Below are positions 27,472-37,023 of a stretch of DNA of 64,000 nucleotides, in pieces (within the stretch, counting starts at the first letter, position 1; every line of letters begins with the position of its first letter). Location: positions 248,001-312,000 of the forward strand of contig CBDAPE010000014.1 in the NCBI GenBank assembly GCA_965198325.1, in the 5' to 3' direction. The translations under genes were made by a program, and so were the position numbers. The notes under the pieces are model-generated. The model worked only from the letters and a program-made list of their open reading frames with translations, was not told the DNA's origin and did no database searches. Origin of the DNA: CBDAPE01 sp965198325 (GTDB lineage Bacteria; Pseudomonadota; Alphaproteobacteria; UBA828; JAPUJA01).

Positions 27472-27968
27472 GTCAACGCTGCGTATCCGTCCAGCATGGC
27501 GTCGAGCCGATCCGCCCAGCGGCCATGGCCGGTCAGATGGGCGCGGCGGGCGTCGGGCGTCGGCCCCGGCAACAGCTCGACTTCGAGCCAGTCCGGCGGC
27601 ATCAGGTCACCCAGCCTTACGGGCCACTCGATCAGGCTGATCCCGCCTGCGAATGCGTCCTCGATGGCGAGCTCGATCGCGTCATCGGGTTTGGCGAGTC
27701 GGTAGAGATCGAAATGCCACAGGGTGTTGCCATCCAACGGATAGGTCTGGACCAGCGTGAAGGTCGGGCTTGGCACCTCTTCGCCGCCGCCCCGTGCCGC
27801 GATCATCGCCCGCGCCACCGCGGTCTTGCCGGCGCCCAGCTCGCCCGCTAGGCCGACCACGTCGCCCGGGACAAGCCGATCGGCAATTACGGCGGCGAAC
27901 CGCTGAGTTGCGGCGAGGTCTTCGAGCGCGATCTCGCGGCTCGCGACCGTGGGCGGAGAGCGTGTCAT
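27468..27968 (-). CDS. tsaE: tRNA t6A biosynthesis ATPase TsaE
   Basis: A 166-residue P-loop protein of the t6A37 tRNA-modification complex. Walker A is in GLAGELGAGKTAVARAM, then SPTFTLVQTYP and WHFDLYRLAKPDD, and ISLIEWPVRLG near the end are TsaE signatures. The start at 27968 (MTRSPPTVASREIALEDL) is the closest ATG to the domain; an in-frame upstream extension crosses the divergent promoter region and is rejected. Confidence 0.94.
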   Translation of the reverse strand: MTRSPPTVASREIALEDLAATQRFAAVIADRLVPGDVVGLAGELGAGKTAVARAMIAARGGGEEVPSPTFTLVQTYPLDGNTLWHFDLYRLAKPDDAIELAIEDAFAGGISLIEWPVRLGDLMPPDWLEVELLPGPTPDARRAHLTGHGRWADRLDAMLDGYAALT

Positions 27969-28071
27969 CGTTCCGGTCTTGTAGCCCCCTGCGCGCGCGC
28001 CATCAAGGCGCAGATGTGCCCGCTCCGGTTTATGGACGGGACGGGGGCGCCATGCTAGGAGAGTGGCCGTC

Positions 28072-29088
28072 ATGGTCGAGCCCGAAACCACCGAAATCGC
28101 GATCATCGGCGCGGGCCCCGTCGGGCTGTTCGCCGTGTTCGAGGCGGGCATGCTCGGCCTTTCCTGTCATGTTATCGATGCGCTGGACGAAGCCGGCGGG
28201 CAATGCGCGGCGCTTTATCCCGAGAAGCCGATCTACGACATTCCGGCGATCCCCGAGATCGACGCGCTGGGCCTGATCGAGGAACTCCGCCGTCAGATCG
28301 AGCCGTTTCATCCGGTCGTCCACCAGGGCCACCGCGTCGAGCGAGTGATAGCGCTGCCCGATGGCGGCTGGCGGCTGGAGAATGACCGGGGGCTTGTGCT
28401 CGAGGCCCGCGTCGTGATCGTCTCCGCCGGGGGCGGCGCGTTCGGCCCCAATCGCCCGCCGCTCCCGGGGATCGCCGATTATGAGGGCTCCGGCGTGTTC
28501 TATTTCGTCACCCGGCGGGAGGATTTCCGCGACAAGCGCGTCGTCATCGGCGGCGGTGGCGATTCAGCGGTCGATTGGACGATCTCGCTGGCCGAAGTGG
28601 CGGCGAGTGTGCAGATCGTCCATCGCCGGCCTAAGTTTCGCGCCGCGCCCGACAGCGTCGCCCGGTTGACGGCGCTGGCCGATGCGGGCGACGTCGAACT
28701 CGTGGTGCCCTACCAGCTGGCCGGCGTCGAGGGTCACAACGGCGTCCTCGAGACCGTCGTCGTCGCGACGCTCGACGGCGACGAGCGCTATCTGCCGGCC
28801 GATTGTCTGCTGCCGTTCTACGGTCTCTCCATGGAGCTGGGTCCGATCGCCGACTGGGGACTCGAGCTGGACGGCGGCCTGATCACCGTCGATCCGGCCA
28901 CCTGCCAGACAAGCCGACCGGGCATATTCGCGATCGGCGACATCGCGGCCTATCCCGGCAAGCTCAAGCTCATCCTGTGCGGCTTTTCCGAGGCCGCAAT
29001 GGCGGCGCACGCCATCTATCCGCTGATCCATCCCGACCAGGCGCTGCATTTCGAATATTCCACGATGAAGGGAAAGCCCGGCGGTTAG
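28072..29088 (+). CDS. Thioredoxin-reductase-like ferredoxin--NADP+ reductase
   Basis: A 338-residue two-domain flavoprotein. FAD-binding IIGAGPVGLFAVFEAGML is at the N-terminus, NADPH-binding VVIGGGGDSAVDW in the middle and FAIGDIAAYPGKLKLIL at the end. The redox CxxC of thioredoxin reductases is absent, matching the TrxR-like ferredoxin/flavodoxin-NADP+ reductases of alphaproteobacteria and Bacillus (YumC type). Likely role: electron exchange between NADPH and ferredoxin. The start at 28072 has AGGAGA nine bases upstream; a GTG at 28063 is too close to it. It sits between tsaE and divL on the opposite strand. Confidence 0.9.
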   Translation: MVEPETTEIAIIGAGPVGLFAVFEAGMLGLSCHVIDALDEAGGQCAALYPEKPIYDIPAIPEIDALGLIEELRRQIEPFHPVVHQGHRVERVIALPDGGWRLENDRGLVLEARVVIVSAGGGAFGPNRPPLPGIADYEGSGVFYFVTRREDFRDKRVVIGGGGDSAVDWTISLAEVAASVQIVHRRPKFRAAPDSVARLTALADAGDVELVVPYQLAGVEGHNGVLETVVVATLDGDERYLPADCLLPFYGLSMELGPIADWGLELDGGLITVDPATCQTSRPGIFAIGDIAAYPGKLKLILCGFSEAAMAAHAIYPLIHPDQALHFEYSTMKGKPGG

Positions 29089-29216
29089 AGTAACGTCCGG
29101 GCAAGCCATGGCCCGGCAATTGCGAATCCCGCGGCCGCGGACCGCCGCTTATGCGCCGCCCGCGGGCGTGGCGCGCAAACGCTGTTTCGCGTCGGTCCGA
29201 CGATGCGAAGCGCCAA

Positions 29217-31689
29217 TCACGTCTCGTCTCCGGAAACCAGGCGGATCGGAGAGCCAACGGATTCGCCCTGGGGCGGACGCAGGGGAAAATGACAGGTCAC
29301 CCGGGTCCCCTTGTCGGGCACGGAATCGAGCTCGATCCGACCGCCATGCAGCTCCACGTAGCTCTTCACCAGCGAGAGTCCGAGGCCGGGCCCCGATCGG
29401 CCTCGGCTGCGATGCTCGGCGGTATAGAATTTATCGAAGATTTGGTCGAGGTGGTCAGCGGCAATGCCGATGCCGGTATCCGCGACCCAAAGGGAGACGC
29501 CGTGCGCCGCCCGGGTCGCGCCGAGCACGACCTCGTCGTCTCGCGAGGTGAACTTGAGGGCGTTGCTCACCAGGTTGAACAGGACCTGCTTGACGCGCCG
29601 CTTGTCCGCTTGGAGCACACCCACCGTCTCGGGGCACTCGACGAGTAAATTGAGGGCTTGCGATCGCGCGCGCTCGGTGAACAGGTTGCTGACGCCTTCC
29701 AGCATCTCGCGCACGTCGATCGGCTCGATCTCGAGCACCACATGGCCGGCCTCGATCGAGGCGAGGTCGAGCATGTCGTTGATCAGGGCGAGCAGCTGCT
29801 GAGACGATTCGAGAATCCCTTTGGCGTATTCGGCCTGACGCTCGTTGAGCGGCCCGAAGAACTGGTTGGCGAGGATCTCGGTAAAGCCGATCATCGTATT
29901 GAGCGGCGTACGCAGTTCGTAGGAAACGTTGGCGATAAACTCCGACTTCAGCCGGTCGGCATGCTCGAGGGCTTCGTTCCGCTCGCGCAGCACGCGTTCG
30001 ACCTGGATGCTGTCGGTCACGTCGAGATAGGTATTCAGCGTCGCCCCGTCGGGCAACGGGACGGAGGCGAAATCGAGCACCGTGCTGTCCTGTCGCTCGA
30101 TCCGCTCGGCCTGACGCGAATGGTCGATCGTGCGGCCGATCAGCGTGTCCCGGTAGCTCTCCCAGTCGCCGCCGCCGTCGAGCAGCGCGCGGCTCGCGTC
30201 GACGATCTCCGCGATATGGGGCTCGCCCTCGACCATCCCGTCCGGCAGGTTCCAGAGCCGGGCATAGACCGGGTTGGAGAGCTTGAGCCGGCCGTCGCCG
30301 CCGAACACGGCGACGCCCTCGTAGAGGTTGTCGATCGTCGCGCGCTGCACCGCGTTCAGCGTGTTGAACGAGCGCTCGAGCGTTAGCCGGTCGGTGACGT
30401 CCTCGCTGATGTACATGAGGCCGCCGAAGGGATGGGGCGTGACGATCTCGCGGAGCGCCGTACCGTCGGGCAAATGCAGCAGATCTTCGCGCGGCTCCGT
30501 GAGCGAGGTGAACAGCTTACCCTGGTCGCGCTTGAAGGCGGCGAAATCAGCCTGTTCGGTGATCCGCCGGTTTTCGCGCATGGCGTCGATGATCTCGGTG
30601 ATCGGCGGCTCGCTTTCGAGCCACGCTTCATCGAGCTTGAACATTTTGACGAACGCGCTGTTGAAGTAGATCAACCGGCGATCCGCGGCATAGACCTCGA
30701 TCGACGTGCCGAGAGTCTCGAGCACCTCGGCGTGTGCCGCGATATGGCGGGCGAGCTCGGTCTGGGCGTCCTCGAGCTCGGTGACGTCGACCGCAAAACC
30801 CAGCGTGCCGCCGTCATGGGGCGACGGGGTCTGGGTTATCCTCGAGCAGCCGGCGTGCGCCCCTGATTACGGCGTGGCGCCGGCCGCGTTGGATCTCGCC
30901 GCTCGCCCGGGCCTGGCGGGCCAGGGGTGCCGCGCCTTCGGGGGCGTAGACCGGCGCGAGTTCGATATCGGCGGCGACGGCGTCTTCGGGCGTGCTCTCG
31001 GTCCAGTCGGCGTAGGTCCGGTTGCGCCAGATCAGCACACCTTCGGCGTCGCGCTGCCAGATCGGGGCGTCGACGGAATCGAGTATCGTGCGCCACAGGG
31101 CGATCTCATCGGCGCGTTGGCGAAGTTGCTCGAACTGAGTCTTGATTTCAAGCGCGCGGGCGCTGATGTCGTTAAACCATAGCACGACGCCGCCATCTGC
31201 AACGCCCGCGAGTGGCGTGCCGTGAACCTCCGCAATTCGGACGTCCGCCTTGTCCACGACCATGCCCGAGAACGGCGTGCCGTGGCTGCGCAACGCGTCG
31301 AGCTCTTCGACCAGGGGGGCGAAATCCGCCGTGGCCAGATGGTCGGCAAGATCGTCGAAGCCCTGAATCGTGGCATCGGGCGCGCCCAAGACGCTCGCCA
31401 GGCCCGGACTGACCGCCTCGACCGGCGGCGAGCCTCGCCACACGATTGCACCACCCGGCAGGCTGTCGAGCAGGGCGTCGAGCTCGGCTTCTGCGAGCTC
31501 GCGGCCTCGGGCTTCGCTCTCGCGCCGCCCCCGTGCGCACGCCAGCAGGACCGCTGCGGTCAGCACGGCGACGACGCTCAAGCCCGTGATTGCTGCAAGG
31601 CTGGCGACGAGGCCGGTTCCGGCCGCGTCCTGGGCTCCGGCAGGCGCGAGGAGGCCCAGCAACGGCCACGCCATCACACCGGCGCACAA
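29217..31689 (-). CDS. divL: DivL-like tyrosine pseudo-histidine kinase (cell-cycle regulator), interrupted by a frameshift
   Basis: Composite of two frames. The N-terminal part (31689 to about 30835) has a membrane helix (GLVASLAAITGLSVVAVLT) and PAS-like domains; the rest (about 30835 to 29217) has more PAS, the dimerisation helix and an HATPase. The phosphoacceptor box reads ANVSYELRTPLN: the usual His is a Tyr (codon 29919-29921), the hallmark of DivL, which controls CckA/CtrA in alphaproteobacteria. ATPase boxes are intact (SNALKFTS, DTGIGIAAD, GPGLGLSLVK). At about 30838 the frame breaks: ARRLLE continues as TQTPSPHDGG one frame over. Location beside ahcY and tsaE supports the assignment. 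Confidence 0.83.
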
Positions 31690-31761
31690 ACCGGCTCGCC
31701 AAGTCCTGGGCTACAATCCGTTCAATCCGTCGACCGTTCGCCTCGCCGACGGCGCCTGCGC

Positions 31762-33057
31762 CTAATACCGGTAATAATCCGGCTTGAAGGGGCCGTCCGC
31801 GCTGATGCCGATATAGTCGGCCTGCGCCCTGGTGAGCGTCGTCAGCTTCACGCCGAGCTTCTCCAGATGAAGCACCGCGACCTTCTCATCGAGCTGCTTG
31901 GGGAGAACATAGACCTTGTTGTCATACTTTTCATGATTGTTCCACAGCTCGATCTGGGCCAGCACCTGGTTCGAGAACGAGGTGCTCATGACAAAACTCG
32001 GATGGCCCGTCGCACAGCCCAGGTTCACCAGCCGCCCCTTGGCGAGCACGATAATTCGCTTGCCGTCCGGGAATTCCACCTCGTCGACCTGGGGCTTGAC
32101 TTCTTCCCACTTCATGTTGGCGAGGCCGTTGATCTGGATCTCGCTGTCGAAATGACCGATGTTGCAGACGATCGCACCGTGTTTCATGGCTCGCATATGG
32201 TCGACCGTGATCACGTCCATATTTCCTGTCGCGGTGACAAAAATGTCGCCGGCCGCGACGGCCTCGTCCATGGTCGTAACCTCGTAACCCTCCATCGCCG
32301 CCTGGAGCGCGCAGATCGGATCGATCTCGGTCACCTTCACCCGGGCGCCCTGTTCGGCCAGGCTCTGGGCGCAGCCTTTGCCCACGTCGCCATAGCCCGC
32401 CACGACGCAGACCTTGCCCGCAACCATGACGTCGGTCGCCCGTTTGATGCCGTCGATCAGGCTCTCCCGGCAGCCATAGAGATTGTCGAACTTCGATTTC
32501 GTGACCGAGTCGTTGACGTTGAAGGCGGGAACCTTGAGCGAGCCGTCCTTGACCATGTCGTAGAGCCGGTGCACTCCCGTGGTGGTCTCTTCGGACAGGC
32601 CGCGGATATCGGCCAGCAACTCGGGATGGCTCTCGTGTGCGACCCGGGTCAGATCGCCGCCGTCGTCGAGAATCATGTTGGGCTTCCAGCCGTCCGGGCC
32701 TTCGAGCGTCTGCTCGATGCACCATTCATATTCGTCTTCCGTTTCGCCTTTCCAGGCGAACACGGGAATCCCCGCTGCCGCGATCCCGGCGGCCGCCTGG
32801 TCCTGGGTCGAGAAGATGTTGCACGAGCTCCAGCGCACGGTCGCGCCCAGCGCGATCAGGGTTTCGATCAGCACGGCGGTCTGGATTGTCATGTGCAGAC
32901 AGCCGGCGATACGCGCACCGTCGAGCGGCCTGTCCGTGCCGTATTCCTCGCGCAGGGCCATCAGTCCGGGCATCTCGACCTCGGCCAGGGTGATCTCCTT
33001 GCGGCCCCAGTCGGCGAGGCCGATGTCCGCGACCTTGTAATCCGTGAAGTCAGCCAT
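31762..33057 (-). CDS. ahcY: Adenosylhomocysteinase
   Basis: Splits S-adenosylhomocysteine into adenosine and homocysteine, removing the product inhibitor of methyltransferases. 431 residues with substrate site SSCNIFSTQDQAAAGIA, DDGGDLT, NVNDSVTKSKFDNLYG, the NAD fold VAGYGDVGKGCAQSL and C-terminal KPDYYRY. The start at 33057 has CAGGAGATAAGA upstream. The 136-bp leader shows no SAH-riboswitch-like core that I can recognise. It is downstream of a methyltransferase gene on the same strand. Confidence 0.97.
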   Translation of the reverse strand: MADFTDYKVADIGLADWGRKEITLAEVEMPGLMALREEYGTDRPLDGARIAGCLHMTIQTAVLIETLIALGATVRWSSCNIFSTQDQAAAGIAAAGIPVFAWKGETEDEYEWCIEQTLEGPDGWKPNMILDDGGDLTRVAHESHPELLADIRGLSEETTTGVHRLYDMVKDGSLKVPAFNVNDSVTKSKFDNLYGCRESLIDGIKRATDVMVAGKVCVVAGYGDVGKGCAQSLAEQGARVKVTEIDPICALQAAMEGYEVTTMDEAVAAGDIFVTATGNMDVITVDHMRAMKHGAIVCNIGHFDSEIQINGLANMKWEEVKPQVDEVEFPDGKRIIVLAKGRLVNLGCATGHPSFVMSTSFSNQVLAQIELWNNHEKYDNKVYVLPKQLDEKVAVLHLEKLGVKLTTLTRAQADYIGISADGPFKPDYYRY

Positions 33058-33193
33058 GGTTCTTATCTCCTGGCGGCGTGCGCCCGTTGGTCGTCCTGGT
33101 GAAGAGATGGGGTGCGGCGTGTCGAATGAAAACCCGGCGCTCTAATAGCAGGCGGCGGTGATTCCCTCAAGGCCCGGGTTCACGCAACGTGAT

Positions 33194-34380
33194 TTATGGC
33201 CGTTTGCGTGAGACGACATAGGATTCGTCGGTAAACCACAGCCCGCCGTGCTTTTGCACGACCTCGCGGGTCGCCTCCAGGTAGCGGCCGTCCGCGAGCA
33301 CGGGGCCGAGCCGTTCGTCCTCGATCTGGGCGACATAGACCGCCGCGTTCCACGCCGCCATCAGGGTCGAGGTGCCGATCGACGCGTCGACTTCCGAGGG
33401 CAGGGTATGCAGGTTGTACCGGAACAGCGAGCGTTTGTTCGACAGGGCCTGATAGTTCAGATCGGGCCCGGATCGTCCGATCTGCTTGCGCAGCGCCTCG
33501 AGCATGACTTGGCGCCCCGTCTGAAAAGGGTCCTCGTCGGGCCAAATCCGGTTGATGATTTCCATCCCCGGATCGTTGCCGTAGCCCTGGATCACGATCA
33601 TGCGCCCGCTCGGAGCGAGCGCTTGGGCGAGCGGGGAGAGAACATTGCGCGCCTTGATCTCGGCGGGCATCCGGGCGCGGTAGGGTTGCGAGGCGATGAC
33701 CAGATCATAAGCGGCGTTGATGCCGCCCCGATTCGGGATGAAGGATTTCATCGAAAACGCCTGATCTTCGCGATAGATCACCATCACCGAGGGACGCAGA
33801 TAAATCGGGTTCCCCGTCTTCTTGCTAGCCCGCGAGCGCCAGCCCTCTGAAAGTTGCGGCTGAAGGCCGAGGATCTGCTCGTCGAATTCATGGGACGTGG
33901 TGCCCCGGAGTGGCACGTCATACCAGTTCAACGCCGCGTCCGAGGCTGCGTGCACCGGGATCAGCGCGGGCGCTTCGCTGTAATACATGTTGGTGACCAC
34001 GAACACCGTCTGGGGATGCTCGATGAAGCGATCGGGGAGCTTGTCGAGGCACAGGCGAACGTCCTCGAGGCTGATCTCCTTGCCGACGACGAACATCGGT
34101 ACCGTCGGAAAACGTGTACGTGGCGCATGACGCGGGTGAGAACCGTGCCATCGCCCACGCCGGCGTCGAACATGGTGAGGGCCGGCGGCGTCGGGTGGAG
34201 ATGACGAATTTCCTGCCCGATCCGTTCCGCAACGACCGATTTTTCACTGCAGGTTGTGACGAACAGGAGATATTTCTCCCGATTGTCGACGAACCGGAAA
34301 TGGCGCGTCTGTTTGGGATCCCCGATATCGGTGACAGTCTCGTCGGCCCGTTTCGGACGCCGGGTCTTGCTGGTGGCCAT
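33194..34380 (-). CDS. SAM-dependent methyltransferase-like protein of unknown target, split by a one-base deletion
   Basis: About 395 residues when joined. The N-terminal part (start 34380, GGAGGACG upstream) contains FDAGVGDGTVLTRVM, a class I SAM-binding glycine motif preceded by a long charged lead. The frame breaks near 34106: after MRHVH the expected RFPTVPMFVVGKEISLEDVR needs one more C, and the second frame then runs to 33194. Later motifs include VVTNMYYSEAP and MIVIQGYGNDPGMEI. The substrate is unknown. Its place just upstream of ahcY fits a SAH-producing enzyme, but that is context only. Confidence 0.75.
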
Positions 34381-34530
34381 GTCGTCCTCCGGGATTCGGG
34401 CGATTTCGCGCCCCCCGACGGCGTCGGGCCCACTCGTCCCGGGGAATATGCACGAGTCTTTATGTGGATCGATCATTGCGGCTGCCGGGGGCTTTGTCCA
34501 CGACTTCCTCGGGCCGCCACCGGATTCGCG

Positions 34531-36315
34531 CTAGGTGAATGCGTTGAAGTCGTCGAGCAACGCCGCGATCCGGCCCCGATCCGACTGCTCCATGATGGTC
34601 TGGGTGCGTTTTATGGCTTCGGTCATGTCGAGCCCCAGGATACGTTGCTTGACCCGTGGAATGCTGTTCGCCGCCATCGACAGGCTGCGCAGGCCGAGAC
34701 CCAGGAGCAGGGCCGTGAACCGCGGATCGCCCGCGATCTCGCCGCATAGATTGACCGGAATATCGGCCCGACGTGCGGCTTCCGTGGTGAACTGGATAAG
34801 CCGGAGCAGGGCGGGGTGCAACGGGTCGTAGAGCGAGGCGACCTGTTCGTCGCCACGGTCAATCGCAAGCGTGTACATTGTCAGGTCGTTGGTGCCAATC
34901 GAGAAAAACTCGCAGACCCTGGCCAGTCCATCGGCCGCCAGTGCCGCCGCGGGGATCTCGATCATGATGCCGATCGGTGGCACCGGGTCGGCGATCGCGA
35001 TACCCTTGCGGTTGAGCCGCTTGGCGACCGTCTTCATGATTTCCCGCACCCGCTTGACCTCGCCGGGGGTCGTAATCATCGGTAGCAGGATGCGGATCGG
35101 CCCGTGAGCGCCGGCGCGCAACATAGCCGCGAGTTGGGTCTCGAGCAGGGGGCGAACCTTAAGCGACAAGCGTATGGCGCGTAGGCCCAGGGCCGGGTTG
35201 ACGGACGGCGTAACGTGATCGCCGAGCGAATAGGCGAGCTTATCACTACCGACATCGAGGGTTCGGATGGTAACGGTTCGTCCGTCCATGCCTTCGACGA
35301 TTTGGCGCAGTAGAACGTACTGCTCCTCTTCGCTCGGCGGCTCCTCGCGATTCATGTACATGAATTCGCTCCGCAACAGGCCGATCCCCTCCGCACCCGC
35401 ATCGCGGGCCATTTCGAACTCGATGGGCAGTTCGAGGTTGCCGAGGAGCGAGATCGCAATACTGTCCCGGGTCTGCGCCGGAACATCCCGCAGGCGCGCA
35501 AGCTGACGTCTCTGGCGCTCGTAGTCAGCAAGTTTCTGACGGTACTTGGCCACTGTCTTTGCACTCGGGTCGAGGACGACCCGACCCGAGAGCCCATCGA
35601 CGATCACGGTCTCGGCGGCGCCCGCCTGCTGGCCGAGGCCTGGAATTCCAAGCACCGCGGGAATGCCGAGCGAGCGGGCAAGAATGGCCGTGTGGCCCTC
35701 GGCGCCGCCAAGGGCCGCCGCAAAACCGCCGATCCGCCGGGGATCCATCAGGGCCGTGTCCGCCGGGGTGATTTCTTCCGCGAGGATGATGGTTCCCTTG
35801 GGCAGGTTCGAAAACGCCTGATAGGGCGCTTGGGTCAGGTTGCGAACCAGCCGCGAGCTGACTTCGCGCACGTCGTCGACCTTGCCGGCCAGATAGGAAT
35901 CGCCCATCGCCTCGAAAGCCTGGGAGATTTCCGCGAACTCCGCATAGACCGCGGCTTCGGCGTTGACCCGGGCCGCCGCTATCCGCTCGTCGACGCCGCG
36001 GACAAGACGCGAATTCGAGAGCATCTGGAGATGGGCGTCGAGCAGATAGCCGAGCTCCTCTGCGGCGGCGCCGGGCAGGGCGCTCGATTTCGTCCGCAGC
36101 GTCTTGATCTGGTTGCGCGATTTTGCAACCGCCCGCGCGAAGCGCTCGCGCTCGTCGGCCACCTTGTTTGCGCGGATCTTGTATTCGGGAATATCGACCA
36201 GGCCCCGTTCGACCACGTGCGCGGGGCCGATCGCGATACCCGGCGCGACTCCGTTGCCCTCGAAAACCCGCTCGTTCGTTGCTGGCGGCGCTTCCGTGGC
36301 CCGATCAGTCTTCAT
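34531..36315 (-). CDS. ptsI: Phosphoenolpyruvate--protein phosphotransferase (PTS enzyme I)
   Basis: A 594-residue enzyme I passing phosphate from PEP to HPr. The N-terminal domain has the phospho-His in GGAEGHTAILARSLGIP (about His208); the PEP-binding barrel shows GLLRSEFMYM, DVGSDKLAYSL, LLPMITTPGEV and FSIGTNDLTMYTLAIDR with active Cys in VNLCGEIAGD. It has no N-terminal GAF domain, so it is not the PtsP (nitrogen PTS) form. The start overlaps ptsH by 11 bp. No EIIB or EIIC gene is nearby, so the phosphate chain here looks regulatory. Confidence 0.95.
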   Translation of the reverse strand: MKTDRATEAPPATNERVFEGNGVAPGIAIGPAHVVERGLVDIPEYKIRANKVADERERFARAVAKSRNQIKTLRTKSSALPGAAAEELGYLLDAHLQMLSNSRLVRGVDERIAAARVNAEAAVYAEFAEISQAFEAMGDSYLAGKVDDVREVSSRLVRNLTQAPYQAFSNLPKGTIILAEEITPADTALMDPRRIGGFAAALGGAEGHTAILARSLGIPAVLGIPGLGQQAGAAETVIVDGLSGRVVLDPSAKTVAKYRQKLADYERQRRQLARLRDVPAQTRDSIAISLLGNLELPIEFEMARDAGAEGIGLLRSEFMYMNREEPPSEEEQYVLLRQIVEGMDGRTVTIRTLDVGSDKLAYSLGDHVTPSVNPALGLRAIRLSLKVRPLLETQLAAMLRAGAHGPIRILLPMITTPGEVKRVREIMKTVAKRLNRKGIAIADPVPPIGIMIEIPAAALAADGLARVCEFFSIGTNDLTMYTLAIDRGDEQVASLYDPLHPALLRLIQFTTEAARRADIPVNLCGEIAGDPRFTALLLGLGLRSLSMAANSIPRVKQRILGLDMTEAIKRTQTIMEQSDRGRIAALLDDFNAFT

Positions 36316-36607
36316 CGAAGCGGTCCTCGATCAGGCTGACGAGGGCGTCGAGCGCCGCTTGTGCCTCTGGTCCGACGGCGCACAGCTCGATTTCGCTGCC
36401 GGGACCGGCCGCGAGCATCATCAGACCGAGAATCGATTCGCCCGAGACCGTCGTTCCGGCTTTCTCGACTTCGATCTCGGCGTCGAATGTCGAAGCCGTC
36501 TTGACGAATTTGGCGGCGGCCCGGGCGTGCAGGCCCAGCCGGTTGCCGATCATTACGCGACAGCGCAGCGGCTGGGCGGCATCGGTCCCCGCCTGTGCGG
36601 TCGTCAT
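36305..36607 (-). CDS. ptsH: HPr phosphocarrier protein
   Basis: A 100-residue HPr-like carrier. The phospho-His is His27 in NRLGLHARAAAKFV. A seryl site for HPr kinase is preserved at Ser58 in SGESILGLMML, 31 residues later, the same spacing as His15/Ser46 in classical HPr. hprK two genes upstream can phosphorylate that serine. Overlaps the EIIA gene (ATGA) and ptsI. Confidence 0.95.
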   Translation of the reverse strand: MTTAQAGTDAAQPLRCRVMIGNRLGLHARAAAKFVKTASTFDAEIEVEKAGTTVSGESILGLMMLAAGPGSEIELCAVGPEAQAALDALVSLIEDRFDED

Positions 36608-37014
36608 TCGTCGTCGCCTTCGAGCAGGCGGCTTGCGACATTTATGTATTTGCGGCCGGCTTCCTGCGCGCCCGCCACGGCCTCGGGCAAACTTGCCTTG
36701 TCCCTGAGCGCGGCAAGCTTTATGAGCATCGGCAGGTTGACTCCCGCAATAACTTCGACGTTCGCCTGCTCCATCACGGAGATAGCGAGATTCGAGGGCG
36801 TGCCGCCGAACATGTCGGTGAGCAGGATGACGCCGTCCGTGCCGCCAACTTCTTCGATCGCCTCGAGGATGTCGGCCCGCCGGCGTTCCATATCGTCGTC
36901 GACACCGATACAGATCGACCGAATCTTTTTCTGGTGCCCGACAACATGTTCGGTGGCGGCGACGAACTCCTCGGCGAGCCGGCCATGGGTCACCAGCACG
37001 AGACCGATCATCAT
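36604..37014 (-). CDS. PTS mannose-family EIIA component
   Basis: A 136-residue EIIA-Man domain. The phospho-His is His10 in VLVTHGRLAEEF, followed by ILLTDMFGGTPSNLA and EVIAGVNLPMLIKLAAL. In alphaproteobacteria this stand-alone EIIA follows hprK and rapZ and works without a sugar permease, as a regulatory output of HPr. GGGAGACA lies before the ATG. Confidence 0.93.
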   Translation of the reverse strand: MMIGLVLVTHGRLAEEFVAATEHVVGHQKKIRSICIGVDDDMERRRADILEAIEEVGGTDGVILLTDMFGGTPSNLAISVMEQANVEVIAGVNLPMLIKLAALRDKASLPEAVAGAQEAGRKYINVASRLLEGDDE

Positions 37015-37023
37015 TGTCTCCCT

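Noticed and set aside
31222..33102. 626-codon open frame on the plus strand opposite divL and ahcY
   Set aside because: It lies antisense to two well-supported genes; its composition (Arg, His, Gly, Asp rich) is the usual shadow of GC-rich coding DNA and shows no domain.
33058..33193. Possible SAH riboswitch before ahcY
   Set aside because: I looked for the conserved core and paired stems in the leader and could not recognise them; only a normal ribosome-binding site is clear.
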